Assembly: GCF_014199395.1 (NCBI RefSeq)
Contig: NZ_JACIJM010000010.1
Coordinates: forward strand, 51,513-115,512
Length of the DNA: 64,000 nucleotides
Direction: 5' to 3'
From: Yoonia ponticola
GTDB taxonomy: Bacteria; Pseudomonadota; Alphaproteobacteria; Rhodobacterales; Rhodobacteraceae
Positions 50,553 through 58,135 of this stretch are shown in pieces; the stretch's first letter is position 1, and each line of letters begins with the position of its first letter. Position numbers and translations under genes: made by a program. The notes beneath the pieces were generated by a model, which was given only the letters and a program-made list of their open reading frames with translations, made no database searches and was not told the DNA's origin.

Positions 50553-51124
50553 CAGATCAATCGGACCTGCGTGCCGACCGGTGTCCTGTCGAACACCTCG
50601 ATGATTTGCTCATTGAACAGGCCGATACACCCGCTTGAAGAGCGCCTCCCGATCTTGCGTGTATCATGGGTGCCGTGGATCCTGTAGTATTGCCAGCTCA
50701 GGTGCAGGGCACGGGCGCCCAACGGGTTATCCGGCCCGGGCGGCATATAGGCTGGCAATGACGGGTCACGTTCGCGCATGGAGGGTGTAGGGGTCCAGTC
50801 AGGTTCGGGGTCCTTGAACGTGACTGTCGTGTAACCGCGCCTTGTTAGCTCGTCGGTCAGGGGAACCGATGTGGGATAAATTCGCATCTCGCCATCGGCC
50901 GTCCAGTGTTGCATCACGCGGGTATTGGTATCCGCAATGATGATGCCCTTGCCCAAGGTGTCAAAGCTGTCCTGCCATGCATGGGTGCGAAAAGATGAGA
51001 TGTTCCTTCGGACACCGGTTTGATCCTCCTGCGCACGCAAGATGGATGGTGTTGCCAAAGCTGCCGATGCTGCGCCTACTGTGAATGCACGTCGCGTTAC
51101 AGGTGTTTGCTTGCGGGTCATCAT
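50552..51124 (-). CDS. Exported L,D-transpeptidase (YkuD), copy 3
   Basis: A 190-residue protein with a Tat-like VTRRAFTVGAASAALATP leader. The catalytic motif reads YRIHGTHDTRKIGRRSSSGCIGL. The preceding PDWTPTPSMRERDPSLP and NPLGARALHLSW blocks match the family. It probably makes 3-3 cross-links in murein. A pair of 10-bp repeats at 51203-51222 lies upstream, matching elements at two other copper promoters. It is in operon with the cytochrome run. Confidence 0.87.
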   Translation of the reverse strand: MMTRKQTPVTRRAFTVGAASAALATPSILRAQEDQTGVRRNISSFRTHAWQDSFDTLGKGIIIADTNTRVMQHWTADGEMRIYPTSVPLTDELTRRGYTTVTFKDPEPDWTPTPSMRERDPSLPAYMPPGPDNPLGARALHLSWQYYRIHGTHDTRKIGRRSSSGCIGLFNEQIIEVFDRTPVGTQVRLI

Positions 51125-51202
51125 ATGGCCTCATGTTGTTGTCTGCCTATCCGCTAGACTAGCCGCCTGGTGGCATTTCATGAACAGTCCGGGGCCTGGT
51201 TT

Positions 51203-51222
51203 TATGTAACGATATGTATCCC
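51203..51222. promoter_or_regulatory. Putative response-regulator box (10-bp direct repeats)
   Basis: TATGTAACGA and TATGTATCCC follow each other with a 10-base period. The TGTA core in each half fits the elements at 54066-54085 and 60215-60234. Direct repeats of this spacing are typical of OmpR-family response regulators. It lies 79 bases upstream of the L,D-transpeptidase gene starting at 51124. Weaker than the other two. Confidence 0.5.
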
Positions 51223-51252
51223 GGCCAACGGACACGTCTTCGCGCTGCTGCC

Positions 51253-51846
51253 TCAAACCTCGATGGGTTTCAGGACAACACGCGTGTCGAGCGGGACCTT
51301 CTCATAGAGTTCGATGATCTGATTATTGGTAAGCCTTGCACAGCCGTTTGAGACACGTCGACCAATCGTCTTCGGATCCGTTGTGCCGTGAATTCTCAGG
51401 TAGGTGTCCCCACGCCCTGGCTGGTAAAGATACAAGGCGCGGGCACCGAGTGGATTGTTCAGCCCACCGGGCACACCGCCCGCAAAACGAAGATATCGGT
51501 CAGGATCTCTGGCTATCATGGCGGGTGTGGGCGTCCACCGCGGCCACTTTTGCTTGCGCGCGACATAGAACTCGCCGGATTCATAGAGCCCCTCCCGGCC
51601 AATTCCGACGGTATACCTGATTGCCCGATTGTTCGGCAAAGTCCAAAATAAAGCGAACTGGTTCGGATCGACATGTATTTCTCCCGGTTTGTCTGCCTCG
51701 GTGAACGGAACCTGGCGCGGCAACTGCTCCGGGGGCACCACAGATGGCCCGACGCGCCGGTCGTGCTCTGCGTCACTATGCGCGAATGCTGTTTTTCCAC
51801 TCACCGAAAGAGCTGCAACAGAAGTCAGGAAATATCTTCGTTTCAT
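51253..51846 (-). CDS. Exported L,D-transpeptidase (YkuD), copy 4
   Basis: A 197-residue secreted protein with a MKRRYFLTSVAALSVSG leader. The motif is LRIHGTTDPKTIGRRVSNGCARL. The blocks KQKWPRWTPTPAMIARDPDRY and NPLGARALYLYQPGRGDTY parallel those of 18314-18979, so these two are paralogues. It follows the histidine kinase gene by 17 bases on the same strand, so it is likely in one operon with the two-component system. Confidence 0.87.
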   Translation of the reverse strand: MKRRYFLTSVAALSVSGKTAFAHSDAEHDRRVGPSVVPPEQLPRQVPFTEADKPGEIHVDPNQFALFWTLPNNRAIRYTVGIGREGLYESGEFYVARKQKWPRWTPTPAMIARDPDRYLRFAGGVPGGLNNPLGARALYLYQPGRGDTYLRIHGTTDPKTIGRRVSNGCARLTNNQIIELYEKVPLDTRVVLKPIEV

Positions 51847-51863
51847 ATACTTGCCTCACTAAA

Positions 51864-53306
51864 CTAGTCGGGTTTGAGGTGACGAACAACCCGCGCCATA
51901 TGTGGCGAGCCTTCCTCTTTCGGGGCTGACTCGGCGCTTTGTTTGACGGGCAGCGTGATTTCAGCGCGCAGACCCCCATCAGTGCGGTTTTTCAGTTCGA
52001 TAGAACCACCGTGCTCAAGGATGATGCTGCGCGCAATCGACAGCCCCAGGCCATGACCGCCGGTATCCTGTGATCGCGACGTCTCGAGCCTGACATAGGG
52101 TCCGAAAACAGCCTCCAGCTGATTGTCGGGAATACCGGGCCCCTGATCGTCGATGGCGACCACTACCTCACTGCCCATGCGTTGCCACGAAACCCTGGCC
52201 TCACTCCCGTAGCGGATCGCGTTCTCAATCAGGTTTCTCAACGCGCGCCCCATCGCGCTTGGTTTCACGGTTACGATGAGTGGACCTTGGCTGGTCACCT
52301 GAACCTTGTCCAAGCCCATACCAGTGATCAGATCGTGCAGATCAACCGATTGGACCTCTTCATGCTGTCCGACGCCCTTCGCGAAATCGAGGGTCGCATC
52401 GACCATCCGTTGCATCTCTTCACTTGACGCCACCAAGGAAGTGCGCGTGTCTTCGTCGTCCACCATTTCGGCCCGCACCCTAAGCGCCGTCAAAGGCGAG
52501 CGCAGATCATGCGCAAGCGCTGCAAGCATCTGGGTCCGGTCACTGACAAATCGCGTCAGGCGATCCTGCATGATGTTGAATGATCGGGTCAGATCCCGAA
52601 CTTCCTTCGGCCCTACGACCGGCAGATCGCCCTTGGCGGCGCCGCGACCCAGACGTTCGGACGCAGTCGCGAGATCGTTGAGTGGTCCGGTCAGTCGGGA
52701 CAGGAGAAACCAGAAACTTGCAACCAGCAGAAGTCCCGCAGTCAGTGCAAAGGATATGTTGGACGCCAGCGACCTTTGCAGAGGCGGCCGTTCGAACCGC
52801 GTCTCGATGTTGAGCCAATTCCCACCGGACAGCGCAATGGACAGCTCCATCTCGATGGCCGCAAGGCTGCCCTGCATCATTTCGGCGTGCATTTGCGCCA
52901 TTTCCGGTGACAGGTTCGGAAGGGGCAGCAGACCTCCCTCGATTTCATGGACCTCAACCCGAATATCCCGGCTGTAGCTTTCCTGAAGCAGTGCCCGTAT
53001 CCGCGCTTCGACCGCTCCACCGTCATCGTGTTGTCCGTGTGCGACCGACGGCTCGTCTGTAAGGTCGAACCGTACGAGCGGAGACGTTGCAGCGCGGACG
53101 ATCTGGGCATGCAATTCCGGGGGTGCGCCTTCAATCAACTGTGCGACATTTGCGGCGCGTCCGGCGGCTTCGGCACCGATGGCGGCCTGAACAGCCAAAG
53201 AGCGTTCATCAACGAAGAACCAGAGACTCAGAGCTTGCGCGAGGATCAAGACACCGAGAACCAGAAGGGCAATCTGTGCACGCAACGTCCGTGGAAGCAG
53301 CTTCAT
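51864..53306 (-). CDS. Sensor histidine kinase (CusS/CopS-like)
   Basis: A 480-residue membrane sensor. TM1 about residues 12-30, a periplasmic sensor of about 150 residues with Met/His stretch MAQMHAEMMQGS, TM2, HAMP (about 205-255), H-box ALAHDLRSPLTALRVRAEMV, N-box LRNLIENAIRYG and G-boxes DDQGPGI and GGHGLGLSIA. It would detect periplasmic copper and phosphorylate the adjacent regulator. ATG 53306 overlaps the regulator stop as ATGA. Copper specificity is inferred from neighbours. Confidence 0.88.
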   Translation of the reverse strand: MKLLPRTLRAQIALLVLGVLILAQALSLWFFVDERSLAVQAAIGAEAAGRAANVAQLIEGAPPELHAQIVRAATSPLVRFDLTDEPSVAHGQHDDGGAVEARIRALLQESYSRDIRVEVHEIEGGLLPLPNLSPEMAQMHAEMMQGSLAAIEMELSIALSGGNWLNIETRFERPPLQRSLASNISFALTAGLLLVASFWFLLSRLTGPLNDLATASERLGRGAAKGDLPVVGPKEVRDLTRSFNIMQDRLTRFVSDRTQMLAALAHDLRSPLTALRVRAEMVDDEDTRTSLVASSEEMQRMVDATLDFAKGVGQHEEVQSVDLHDLITGMGLDKVQVTSQGPLIVTVKPSAMGRALRNLIENAIRYGSEARVSWQRMGSEVVVAIDDQGPGIPDNQLEAVFGPYVRLETSRSQDTGGHGLGLSIARSIILEHGGSIELKNRTDGGLRAEITLPVKQSAESAPKEEGSPHMARVVRHLKPD

Positions 53307-54022
53307 TCGCAAATCTCGACATCGCAGGAAAGACTATACCCCCCATGCCGTACAGTCGCGATGATCTTCGGGCGCAAAACGTCCTCTTCCATCTTCCGGC
53401 GCAACCGGCTCACCTGATTGTCGATGGTTCGGTCCAATGGACCGGCGACCCTGCCAGTGCTGAGTTTGAGAAGTTCGTCGCGGCCAATGACCGTCCTTGG
53501 CCTTTGCAGGAACAGGGTCAGGAGTTTGAGTTCACCGGATGTAAGTTGCGTGCGCGAACCGCCTTGGTCAATCAGTGTACGGCCATCGAAATCCAGCTTT
53601 AGGTGTGCAAACTTCAACGTTTTTCCCGCAAAATCATCCGGTTTTGGGATCATCTGCGTCCGACGCAATATCGCGTTGATCCGCGCCACCAGTTCCCGGG
53701 GATTGAACGGCTTGGCGAGATAATCGTCAGCGCCGCCATCGAGACCAGCGATGCGGTCTTCGTCGTCACCCAATGCGGTCAGCATCAGGATCGGGGTGTG
53801 CCCTTCCTTGCGCAATCGCCTGCACGCAGAAAGTCCGTCTTCCCCCGGCATCATGACATCGAGAACAATCAGATCGAACCGCGCTTCCGCGAGCCTTGCG
53901 TCCATCTCTACTGCATTTTCCGCCGCTGAAGCACGCATGCCGTTGCGTTCCAGATAACTGGTGACGGATTTCCGGATCTCTGAATGGTCATCGACGACAA
54001 GGATGCGTGGCAGATCGCTCAT
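53303..54022 (-). CDS. OmpR-family response regulator (CusR/CopR-like)
   Basis: A 239-residue regulator: receiver domain with acceptor Asp in LIVLDVMMPGEDG and switch residues in LMLTALGDDED, then a winged-helix output domain (ELKLLTLFLQRPRTVIGRDELL, DRTIDNQVSRLRRKME). I chose ATG 54022; the longer frame to 54076 has no clear ribosome site. Upstream is the direct repeat at 54066-54085, shared with two other promoters, the best candidate for its own binding site. Confidence 0.9.
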   Translation of the reverse strand: MSDLPRILVVDDHSEIRKSVTSYLERNGMRASAAENAVEMDARLAEARFDLIVLDVMMPGEDGLSACRRLRKEGHTPILMLTALGDDEDRIAGLDGGADDYLAKPFNPRELVARINAILRRTQMIPKPDDFAGKTLKFAHLKLDFDGRTLIDQGGSRTQLTSGELKLLTLFLQRPRTVIGRDELLKLSTGRVAGPLDRTIDNQVSRLRRKMEEDVLRPKIIATVRHGGYSLSCDVEICE

Positions 54023-54065
54023 GCCGCCAACATAGTCATTTTCACCAAGGGACGCCCATCCCGTG

Positions 54066-54085
54066 TTTGTAGCCAAATGTAACAG
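54066..54085. promoter_or_regulatory. Putative response-regulator box between regulator and DUF411 genes
   Basis: TTTGTAGCCA followed directly by AATGTAACAG, a 10-bp direct repeat with a TGTA core in both halves. It closely matches TTTGTCACCG/TTTGTAACGG at 60215-60234. It lies between the divergent response regulator (-) and DUF411 gene (+) and could control both. Confidence 0.6.
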
Positions 54086-54147
54086 GGCGGGCAGTCGACT
54101 CCGGGATAACGAGCAACTATTTAAGGCAGAACATCGAGGAGTTTTAA

Positions 54148-54594
54148 ATGAACCGACGTGAATTTGGCCTTACGGCACTCAGCATGGTCCTGGCCGGGCC
54201 TGCTTTGTCGCAAACCGCCGCACCGACGTTGCAGGTGACAAAGACACCGACCTGCGGCTGCTGCGGCGCTTGGGTAAATGAGATGATCTCTGCCGGTTTC
54301 AAGGCATCGGTCGAGGACGTGGATTACGACACGCTTCAGGTTCTGAAGCAGAAACACGGCATCGCGCCGGAACTGGCAGGATGTCACACTACGTCCGTGG
54401 GCGGATATTTCGTCGAGGGTCACGTGCCTGCGGCTGACATCGGGCGGTTGCTAAGCGAAAAACCTGTCGCGCGCGGACTGACAGCACCGGGAATGCCCAT
54501 GGGTTCGCCCGGCATGGGCCCCCAAGGTGATCCCTATGATGTGCTGCTTGTACTGATGGATGGGTCGACGCAAGTCTTCGCAACCCACGGCTGA
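54148..54594 (+). CDS. DUF411 periplasmic metal-binding protein, copy 3
   Basis: A 148-residue exported protein with an NRREFGLTALSMVLAGPALS leader. The cysteine cluster is TPTCGCCGAWV, followed by AGCHTTSVGGYFVEGHVPAADI and GMPMGSPGMGPQG. It is closer to the first copy (3353-3811) than to the second. ATG 54148 is preceded by a GAGG site. It is divergent from the two-component genes, with a putative response-regulator box between. Confidence 0.86.
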   Translation: MNRREFGLTALSMVLAGPALSQTAAPTLQVTKTPTCGCCGAWVNEMISAGFKASVEDVDYDTLQVLKQKHGIAPELAGCHTTSVGGYFVEGHVPAADIGRLLSEKPVARGLTAPGMPMGSPGMGPQGDPYDVLLVLMDGSTQVFATHG

Positions 54595-55234
54595 CGTGTT
54601 TGCCCGCGATACGTTCCGACAAAGTTTTTCGCCGACCTTACCATTCGGCAGATTTTGTTGGAACGTATCCGTTCTGAGCTTGGCAAGCATATTGCCGTTC
54701 CTGCTTGTCTACATCCTCGCAACGCCTGGTTTTGCGACGCTGCTGCTGACGAATGGGACCGCGCTCTCGCGCTTCCTCCGGCAGGTCTTTACCAATGGGT
54801 TTGTGGTCGTTTTCCTCGTGAATTACTTGGGGTTCGTTTCCGCATCGGTCGCGCTGAAGCAGTACCAGCATCGGCCGATTGTTTACCTGGTTTTAGATGG
54901 CCCGCTGCGGAGTGTCGCATTCATTGGGGTTCACATTGCCGCCTATGTGATGTCGGCCGATCTGTTCGGCTCGTTCAACGGCAGCCGTGCAACAGCTTTG
55001 AGCGTGGTCGGACCAACGCTCGAGCGGTCGTTCATGTTTGGGAACATCTCGGGCGTATATCTCTATGCCCTGGCGCCCGGCACCTTCATCGCGCTTCTGG
55101 TGGTTCTGACAGAACCTTCTGGCGAGGCATCGAAGCCTACCATGTTCAGGACAATGAGCATGGCCTTGCTGTTCAGCCTGACCCCGATCCCCCTCGTCAC
55201 ATTCCTATCCTATGCGTTGGATCTGGCAACCTGA
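54560..55234 (+). CDS. Conserved membrane protein, unknown
   Basis: A 224-residue protein with about five or six hydrophobic segments, no recognised family and few charged residues in the membrane parts. The frame overlaps the DUF411 end by 35 bases from ATG 54560. A GTG at 54596, 2 bases after the DUF411 stop, would give a normal-looking N-terminus and may be the real start. Probably cotranscribed with DUF411. Confidence 0.65.
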   Translation: MGRRKSSQPTADVFARDTFRQSFSPTLPFGRFCWNVSVLSLASILPFLLVYILATPGFATLLLTNGTALSRFLRQVFTNGFVVVFLVNYLGFVSASVALKQYQHRPIVYLVLDGPLRSVAFIGVHIAAYVMSADLFGSFNGSRATALSVVGPTLERSFMFGNISGVYLYALAPGTFIALLVVLTEPSGEASKPTMFRTMSMALLFSLTPIPLVTFLSYALDLAT

Positions 55235-55296
55235 CGGGCCAACTTGGTCAACGACCCGCAGGCTGTCATCTGATCAAATTGTATCCGAATGTACCC

Positions 55297-55327
55297 TTGA
55301 CCTTGCCTCACTGGAATGTCGCAGAAG
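55297..55327 (+). promoter_or_regulatory. CueR-type promoter of the DUF2933-like gene
   Basis: TTGACC (55297-55302), a 19-base spacer containing CTTGCCTCACTGGAATG, and a weak -10 near CAGAAG (55322-55327). It precedes the gene starting at 55354. The dyad is less perfect than at copA. Confidence 0.65.
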
Positions 55328-55353
55328 AACACGAGCATATTCTGGAGAGCTAC

Positions 55354-55665
55354 ATGTCTGACAATCAAAGTCAAAAATCCACCGGTTCATCGAAACTGAT
55401 GCAGTATGGTATGATGGCCTGTTGTGCCGTTATGTTGTTTCCAGTCGCCGCATTCTTTATTGCAGGCGGCACGATCGCGGGTCTGTGGGGCAACGTCGGC
55501 CTTTTTGCGCCGCTCGCACTTTGTCTTGGTGCGCATGTCGTCATGCACAGGATGATGGGAAAGTCGTGTCACGGGTCAAGAGTTGAACAGGCGAACGAGG
55601 CGACTGTGGATGCAGAATTTGAAGATGGCCAAGCTCCCGAACGAGAACTGGTACGCGCCCGCTAG
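55354..55665 (+). CDS. DUF2933-like small membrane protein
   Basis: A 103-residue protein with two hydrophobic segments around a short loop. The C-side AHVVMHRMMGKSCHGS is the typical His/Met/Cys ending of DUF2933 proteins, which are common in copper and silver loci. MACCAVMLFP holds a further Cys pair. ATG 55354 follows GGAG by 10 bases. A CueR-type promoter lies upstream. The end overlaps the next frame. Confidence 0.75.
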   Translation: MSDNQSQKSTGSSKLMQYGMMACCAVMLFPVAAFFIAGGTIAGLWGNVGLFAPLALCLGAHVVMHRMMGKSCHGSRVEQANEATVDAEFEDGQAPERELVRAR

Positions 55666-55888
55666 AACGCGGCTGACAATCGGAATTCCGATTGCAGGTA
55701 TTCTGGCCCTCGGCGGTTGTGCCCAGTCGGCCTCGGGCAAGCTTTGCCCACTTGAGCCCCCTTCCGTGACACGGGATGCGGCACACGACGTCATGCTTCC
55801 CGTAGGATGTCGCTTGGTCGGTCAGTCTGAAGGTACTACCCACGAAATAGTCTGTGACGACGGCCGGACCGGATGGGCTTTCGATTAA
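55625..55888 (+). CDS. Small lipoprotein, unknown
   Basis: An 87-residue protein starting MAKLPNENWYAP, with a hydrophobic segment ending in the lipobox LALGGC. The mature part has Cys in KLCPLEP, PVGCRLV and EIVCDDG. The start is uncertain: ATG 55625 and 55610 are both within the end of the previous gene, which would be a 41- or 56-base overlap. Size and layout resemble the lipoprotein at 18005-18274. Function unknown. Confidence 0.6.
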   Translation: MAKLPNENWYAPARTRLTIGIPIAGILALGGCAQSASGKLCPLEPPSVTRDAAHDVMLPVGCRLVGQSEGTTHEIVCDDGRTGWAFD

Positions 55889-55945
55889 GCGCCAAACCTT
55901 GATCCTGCCTCACATTCACCTGCACAGCGACGGTCGCCCACGCCA

Positions 55946-57103
55946 CTACGGGCGCAACCGTTCCAACGCGCTTTGCACGGCTTGACGGCGCGGGTCATCT
56001 CCCGGCACCTCCGACAACAGGATTTCAGCGTGTTCAAACGCCGCGATTGCCGGCGCGGTATCACCCAGAACCGAATAGGCATTGCCAAGCCGCATCCATC
56101 CATCAAGATCGTCAGGCTCATCTTCCAGCCGCGTGGCCAGCCGTTCGACCATCGAGCGGATGAAATCCTGTCGTTCCTCCACACTCATGTCCTGCGCGTT
56201 TTCGATGTCTTCCTGTGTCGGGCCGGACGCACTGGTCTTCGGGGCATAGTCGGCCAGCGAGATCGGAGCCTTGCCGATCTTCGCGCCAATCCGGTTGGCT
56301 TCGCCAACAAAGCTTTCCATCCACGGGAAAAACCTATCCGCATCGTCCAGCCGGGCCACCAGCATTTCGTGAGCCCGAGCCTCATCGCCCTTCTGCTCGA
56401 GCGAGACTGCCTTGAAAAAGGCAGCACCGGGATTGGAAGGATCCAGTTCGTACGCCCGATCAATCGCGGTGTCCGCTTCAGGTGTCACCACACCTTGCTC
56501 TGCGTAGATCAGAACCTCGGCCAACATGGAGAAGACGGCGGAATCGGCCTTCGGTCGTTGTGCGACAACTCTATATGCATCGGCTGCATCCGCATACCGG
56601 CCCATTTTCGAATAGGTTTGCCCCAGTAGCATCCAGCCTTCCGAAGGCCCGCCTTCGGGGTCTGAACTGAGCCGGACGTACAGACGATCTGTCAATTCGG
56701 CGATTTCCGCCGCTTCCTGCCGTTCAGTGGCACGTTCGGCAAAGGCGACACCTGGGATCTCTGGCGAGCCCATTGCGGAGTAATATCCAAAAGCGAAGAC
56801 CGGCACGAACACTGCGCTCAGAACGACCATCAAGCGGCCCCCTGTCGCCGGTTTCCCATCTGACAGAACGGACCGGCGCGACTGCACGAGGATCCGTCTC
56901 TTAATCTCCTGCTCCGCCGCCGTGGCCTCGGTGTCGGAAATGACACCGCGCTCAAGATCCCGCCGAACCTCATCCAACTGATCCATGAGGACCGCATCCG
57001 TGGCGTCAGCCGGGACGGGTGTCCGCGACGACCGATGGCGCAGCGGCAGGCCCATGAAAAGCAGACCGACAACGGATAACAGGGCGAAAACCAACCAGAT
57101 CAT
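55946..57103 (-). CDS. ccmI: Cytochrome c biogenesis protein CcmI
   Basis: A 385-residue protein: two membrane helices (about residues 2-20 and 92-110) with a cytoplasmic loop between, then a TPR-containing periplasmic domain (GWMLLGQTYSKMGRYADAADAYRVV; GWMRLGNAYSVLGDTAPAIAAFEHAE). CcmI brings apocytochrome c to the haem ligation complex CcmFH. It is the last gene of the ccmFGHI operon and overlaps ccmH by 4 bases. The operon lacks ccmABCDE here, so those are elsewhere. Confidence 0.9.
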   Translation of the reverse strand: MIWLVFALLSVVGLLFMGLPLRHRSSRTPVPADATDAVLMDQLDEVRRDLERGVISDTEATAAEQEIKRRILVQSRRSVLSDGKPATGGRLMVVLSAVFVPVFAFGYYSAMGSPEIPGVAFAERATERQEAAEIAELTDRLYVRLSSDPEGGPSEGWMLLGQTYSKMGRYADAADAYRVVAQRPKADSAVFSMLAEVLIYAEQGVVTPEADTAIDRAYELDPSNPGAAFFKAVSLEQKGDEARAHEMLVARLDDADRFFPWMESFVGEANRIGAKIGKAPISLADYAPKTSASGPTQEDIENAQDMSVEERQDFIRSMVERLATRLEDEPDDLDGWMRLGNAYSVLGDTAPAIAAFEHAEILLSEVPGDDPRRQAVQSALERLRP

Positions 57104-57570
57104 GAACCGTCCTTTGAAGCGTTCTCTTCAATGAAACGCGCAATTTCCGCTTTTTCGTCATCGGAAAATCCCGTTGCGGCAGCCCTGCGCCGGCTTCTCG
57201 AAATGACGGTCCAGCCGACAAGCAGCGAAACAAGCGCAAACACGAAGGGCGCCATCCAGAGCGCGAGAGTGACGCGATTCAGGGGCGGGCGCATCAGGAC
57301 ATAATCGCCATACCGGGCGTGGATGTACGCGATGACCTCCTTGTCGCTGTCACCGGCAACAAGCCTTTCGCGCACCAGTATGCGCAGGTCCCGCGCAACC
57401 CCGGCGTTGGAGCTGTCGATGTCCTGATTCTGGCAGACAACGCAGCGCAGTTCCCGTGATATTTCACGGGCGCGTTGCTCCAGTACAGGATCCTGCAACA
57501 TCTCGTCTGGCTCGACCGCCAAGGCCGTCACCGGAAGCAGCAGGAGGAAAGCAAATGCGATATACCTCAT
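57100..57570 (-). CDS. ccmH: Cytochrome c biogenesis protein CcmH/CycL
   Basis: A 156-residue protein with signal peptide, the redox motif LRCVVCQNQDIDSSNA (Cys-X2-Cys), GDYVLMRPP, and a C-terminal membrane helix. CcmH reduces or holds apocytochrome haem-binding cysteines for CcmF. It overlaps ccmG by 4 bases and ccmI by 4. Confidence 0.93.
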   Translation of the reverse strand: MRYIAFAFLLLLPVTALAVEPDEMLQDPVLEQRAREISRELRCVVCQNQDIDSSNAGVARDLRILVRERLVAGDSDKEVIAYIHARYGDYVLMRPPLNRVTLALWMAPFVFALVSLLVGWTVISRSRRRAAATGFSDDEKAEIARFIEENASKDGS

Positions 57571-58133
57571 CCGTTCTGGCCCCTTGCTAACGCGCCAGCC
57601 TGGATCAATGCTTCCCTGAATGTGGAAATCGCCGTTTCGCCCACGACGGGGCCGACATATCTGAACAACACCGTCCCGTCAGAGCCGACAATGAATGTTT
57701 CAGGTACGCCCGAAAGGCCCCATTCAATCCCCACTCTGCCGCTCAGATCAGACCCGATCCTTTCGTAGGGATTGCCAAGCTCAGCAAGCCATTTAGTCGC
57801 ATCCTCCGGCTTGTCCTTGTAATTGATCCCGAACAACGTCAGCCCGTCCTTTTCGACCATCTGGGTCAGAACCCCGTGTTCGGCCCGGCAGGGCACGCAC
57901 CACGAGGCAAACACGTTCACGATGACCGGTCGCGGGTTCCCGACCAGATCGGCGCGGGAAAGCCCTGGCGTCTCCAACCCGTCGACAGCGGCCAGATCGA
58001 ATTCGGGTGCCGGCTGCGAGATCAGAACCGAAGGAATGTTGTTCGGGTCCCGGTCCGGGTTCAAGCCCCACAGAAAAAACCCCCCGAAAATGGCCGCGAT
58101 TGCCAGCGGAATGAATGCCAGTATACGTCCCAT
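57567..58133 (-). CDS. ccmG: Cytochrome c biogenesis thioredoxin CcmG/DsbE
   Basis: A 188-residue anchored thioredoxin with NVFASWCVPCRAEHG and the insert GINYKDKPEDATKWLAELGNPY. It reduces disulfides in apocytochromes or CcmH. The gene lies 2 bases after ccmF and overlaps ccmH. It is a paralogue of 30672-31244. Confidence 0.93.
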   Translation of the reverse strand: MGRILAFIPLAIAAIFGGFFLWGLNPDRDPNNIPSVLISQPAPEFDLAAVDGLETPGLSRADLVGNPRPVIVNVFASWCVPCRAEHGVLTQMVEKDGLTLFGINYKDKPEDATKWLAELGNPYERIGSDLSGRVGIEWGLSGVPETFIVGSDGTVLFRYVGPVVGETAISTFREALIQAGALARGQNG

Positions 58134-58135
58134 GC

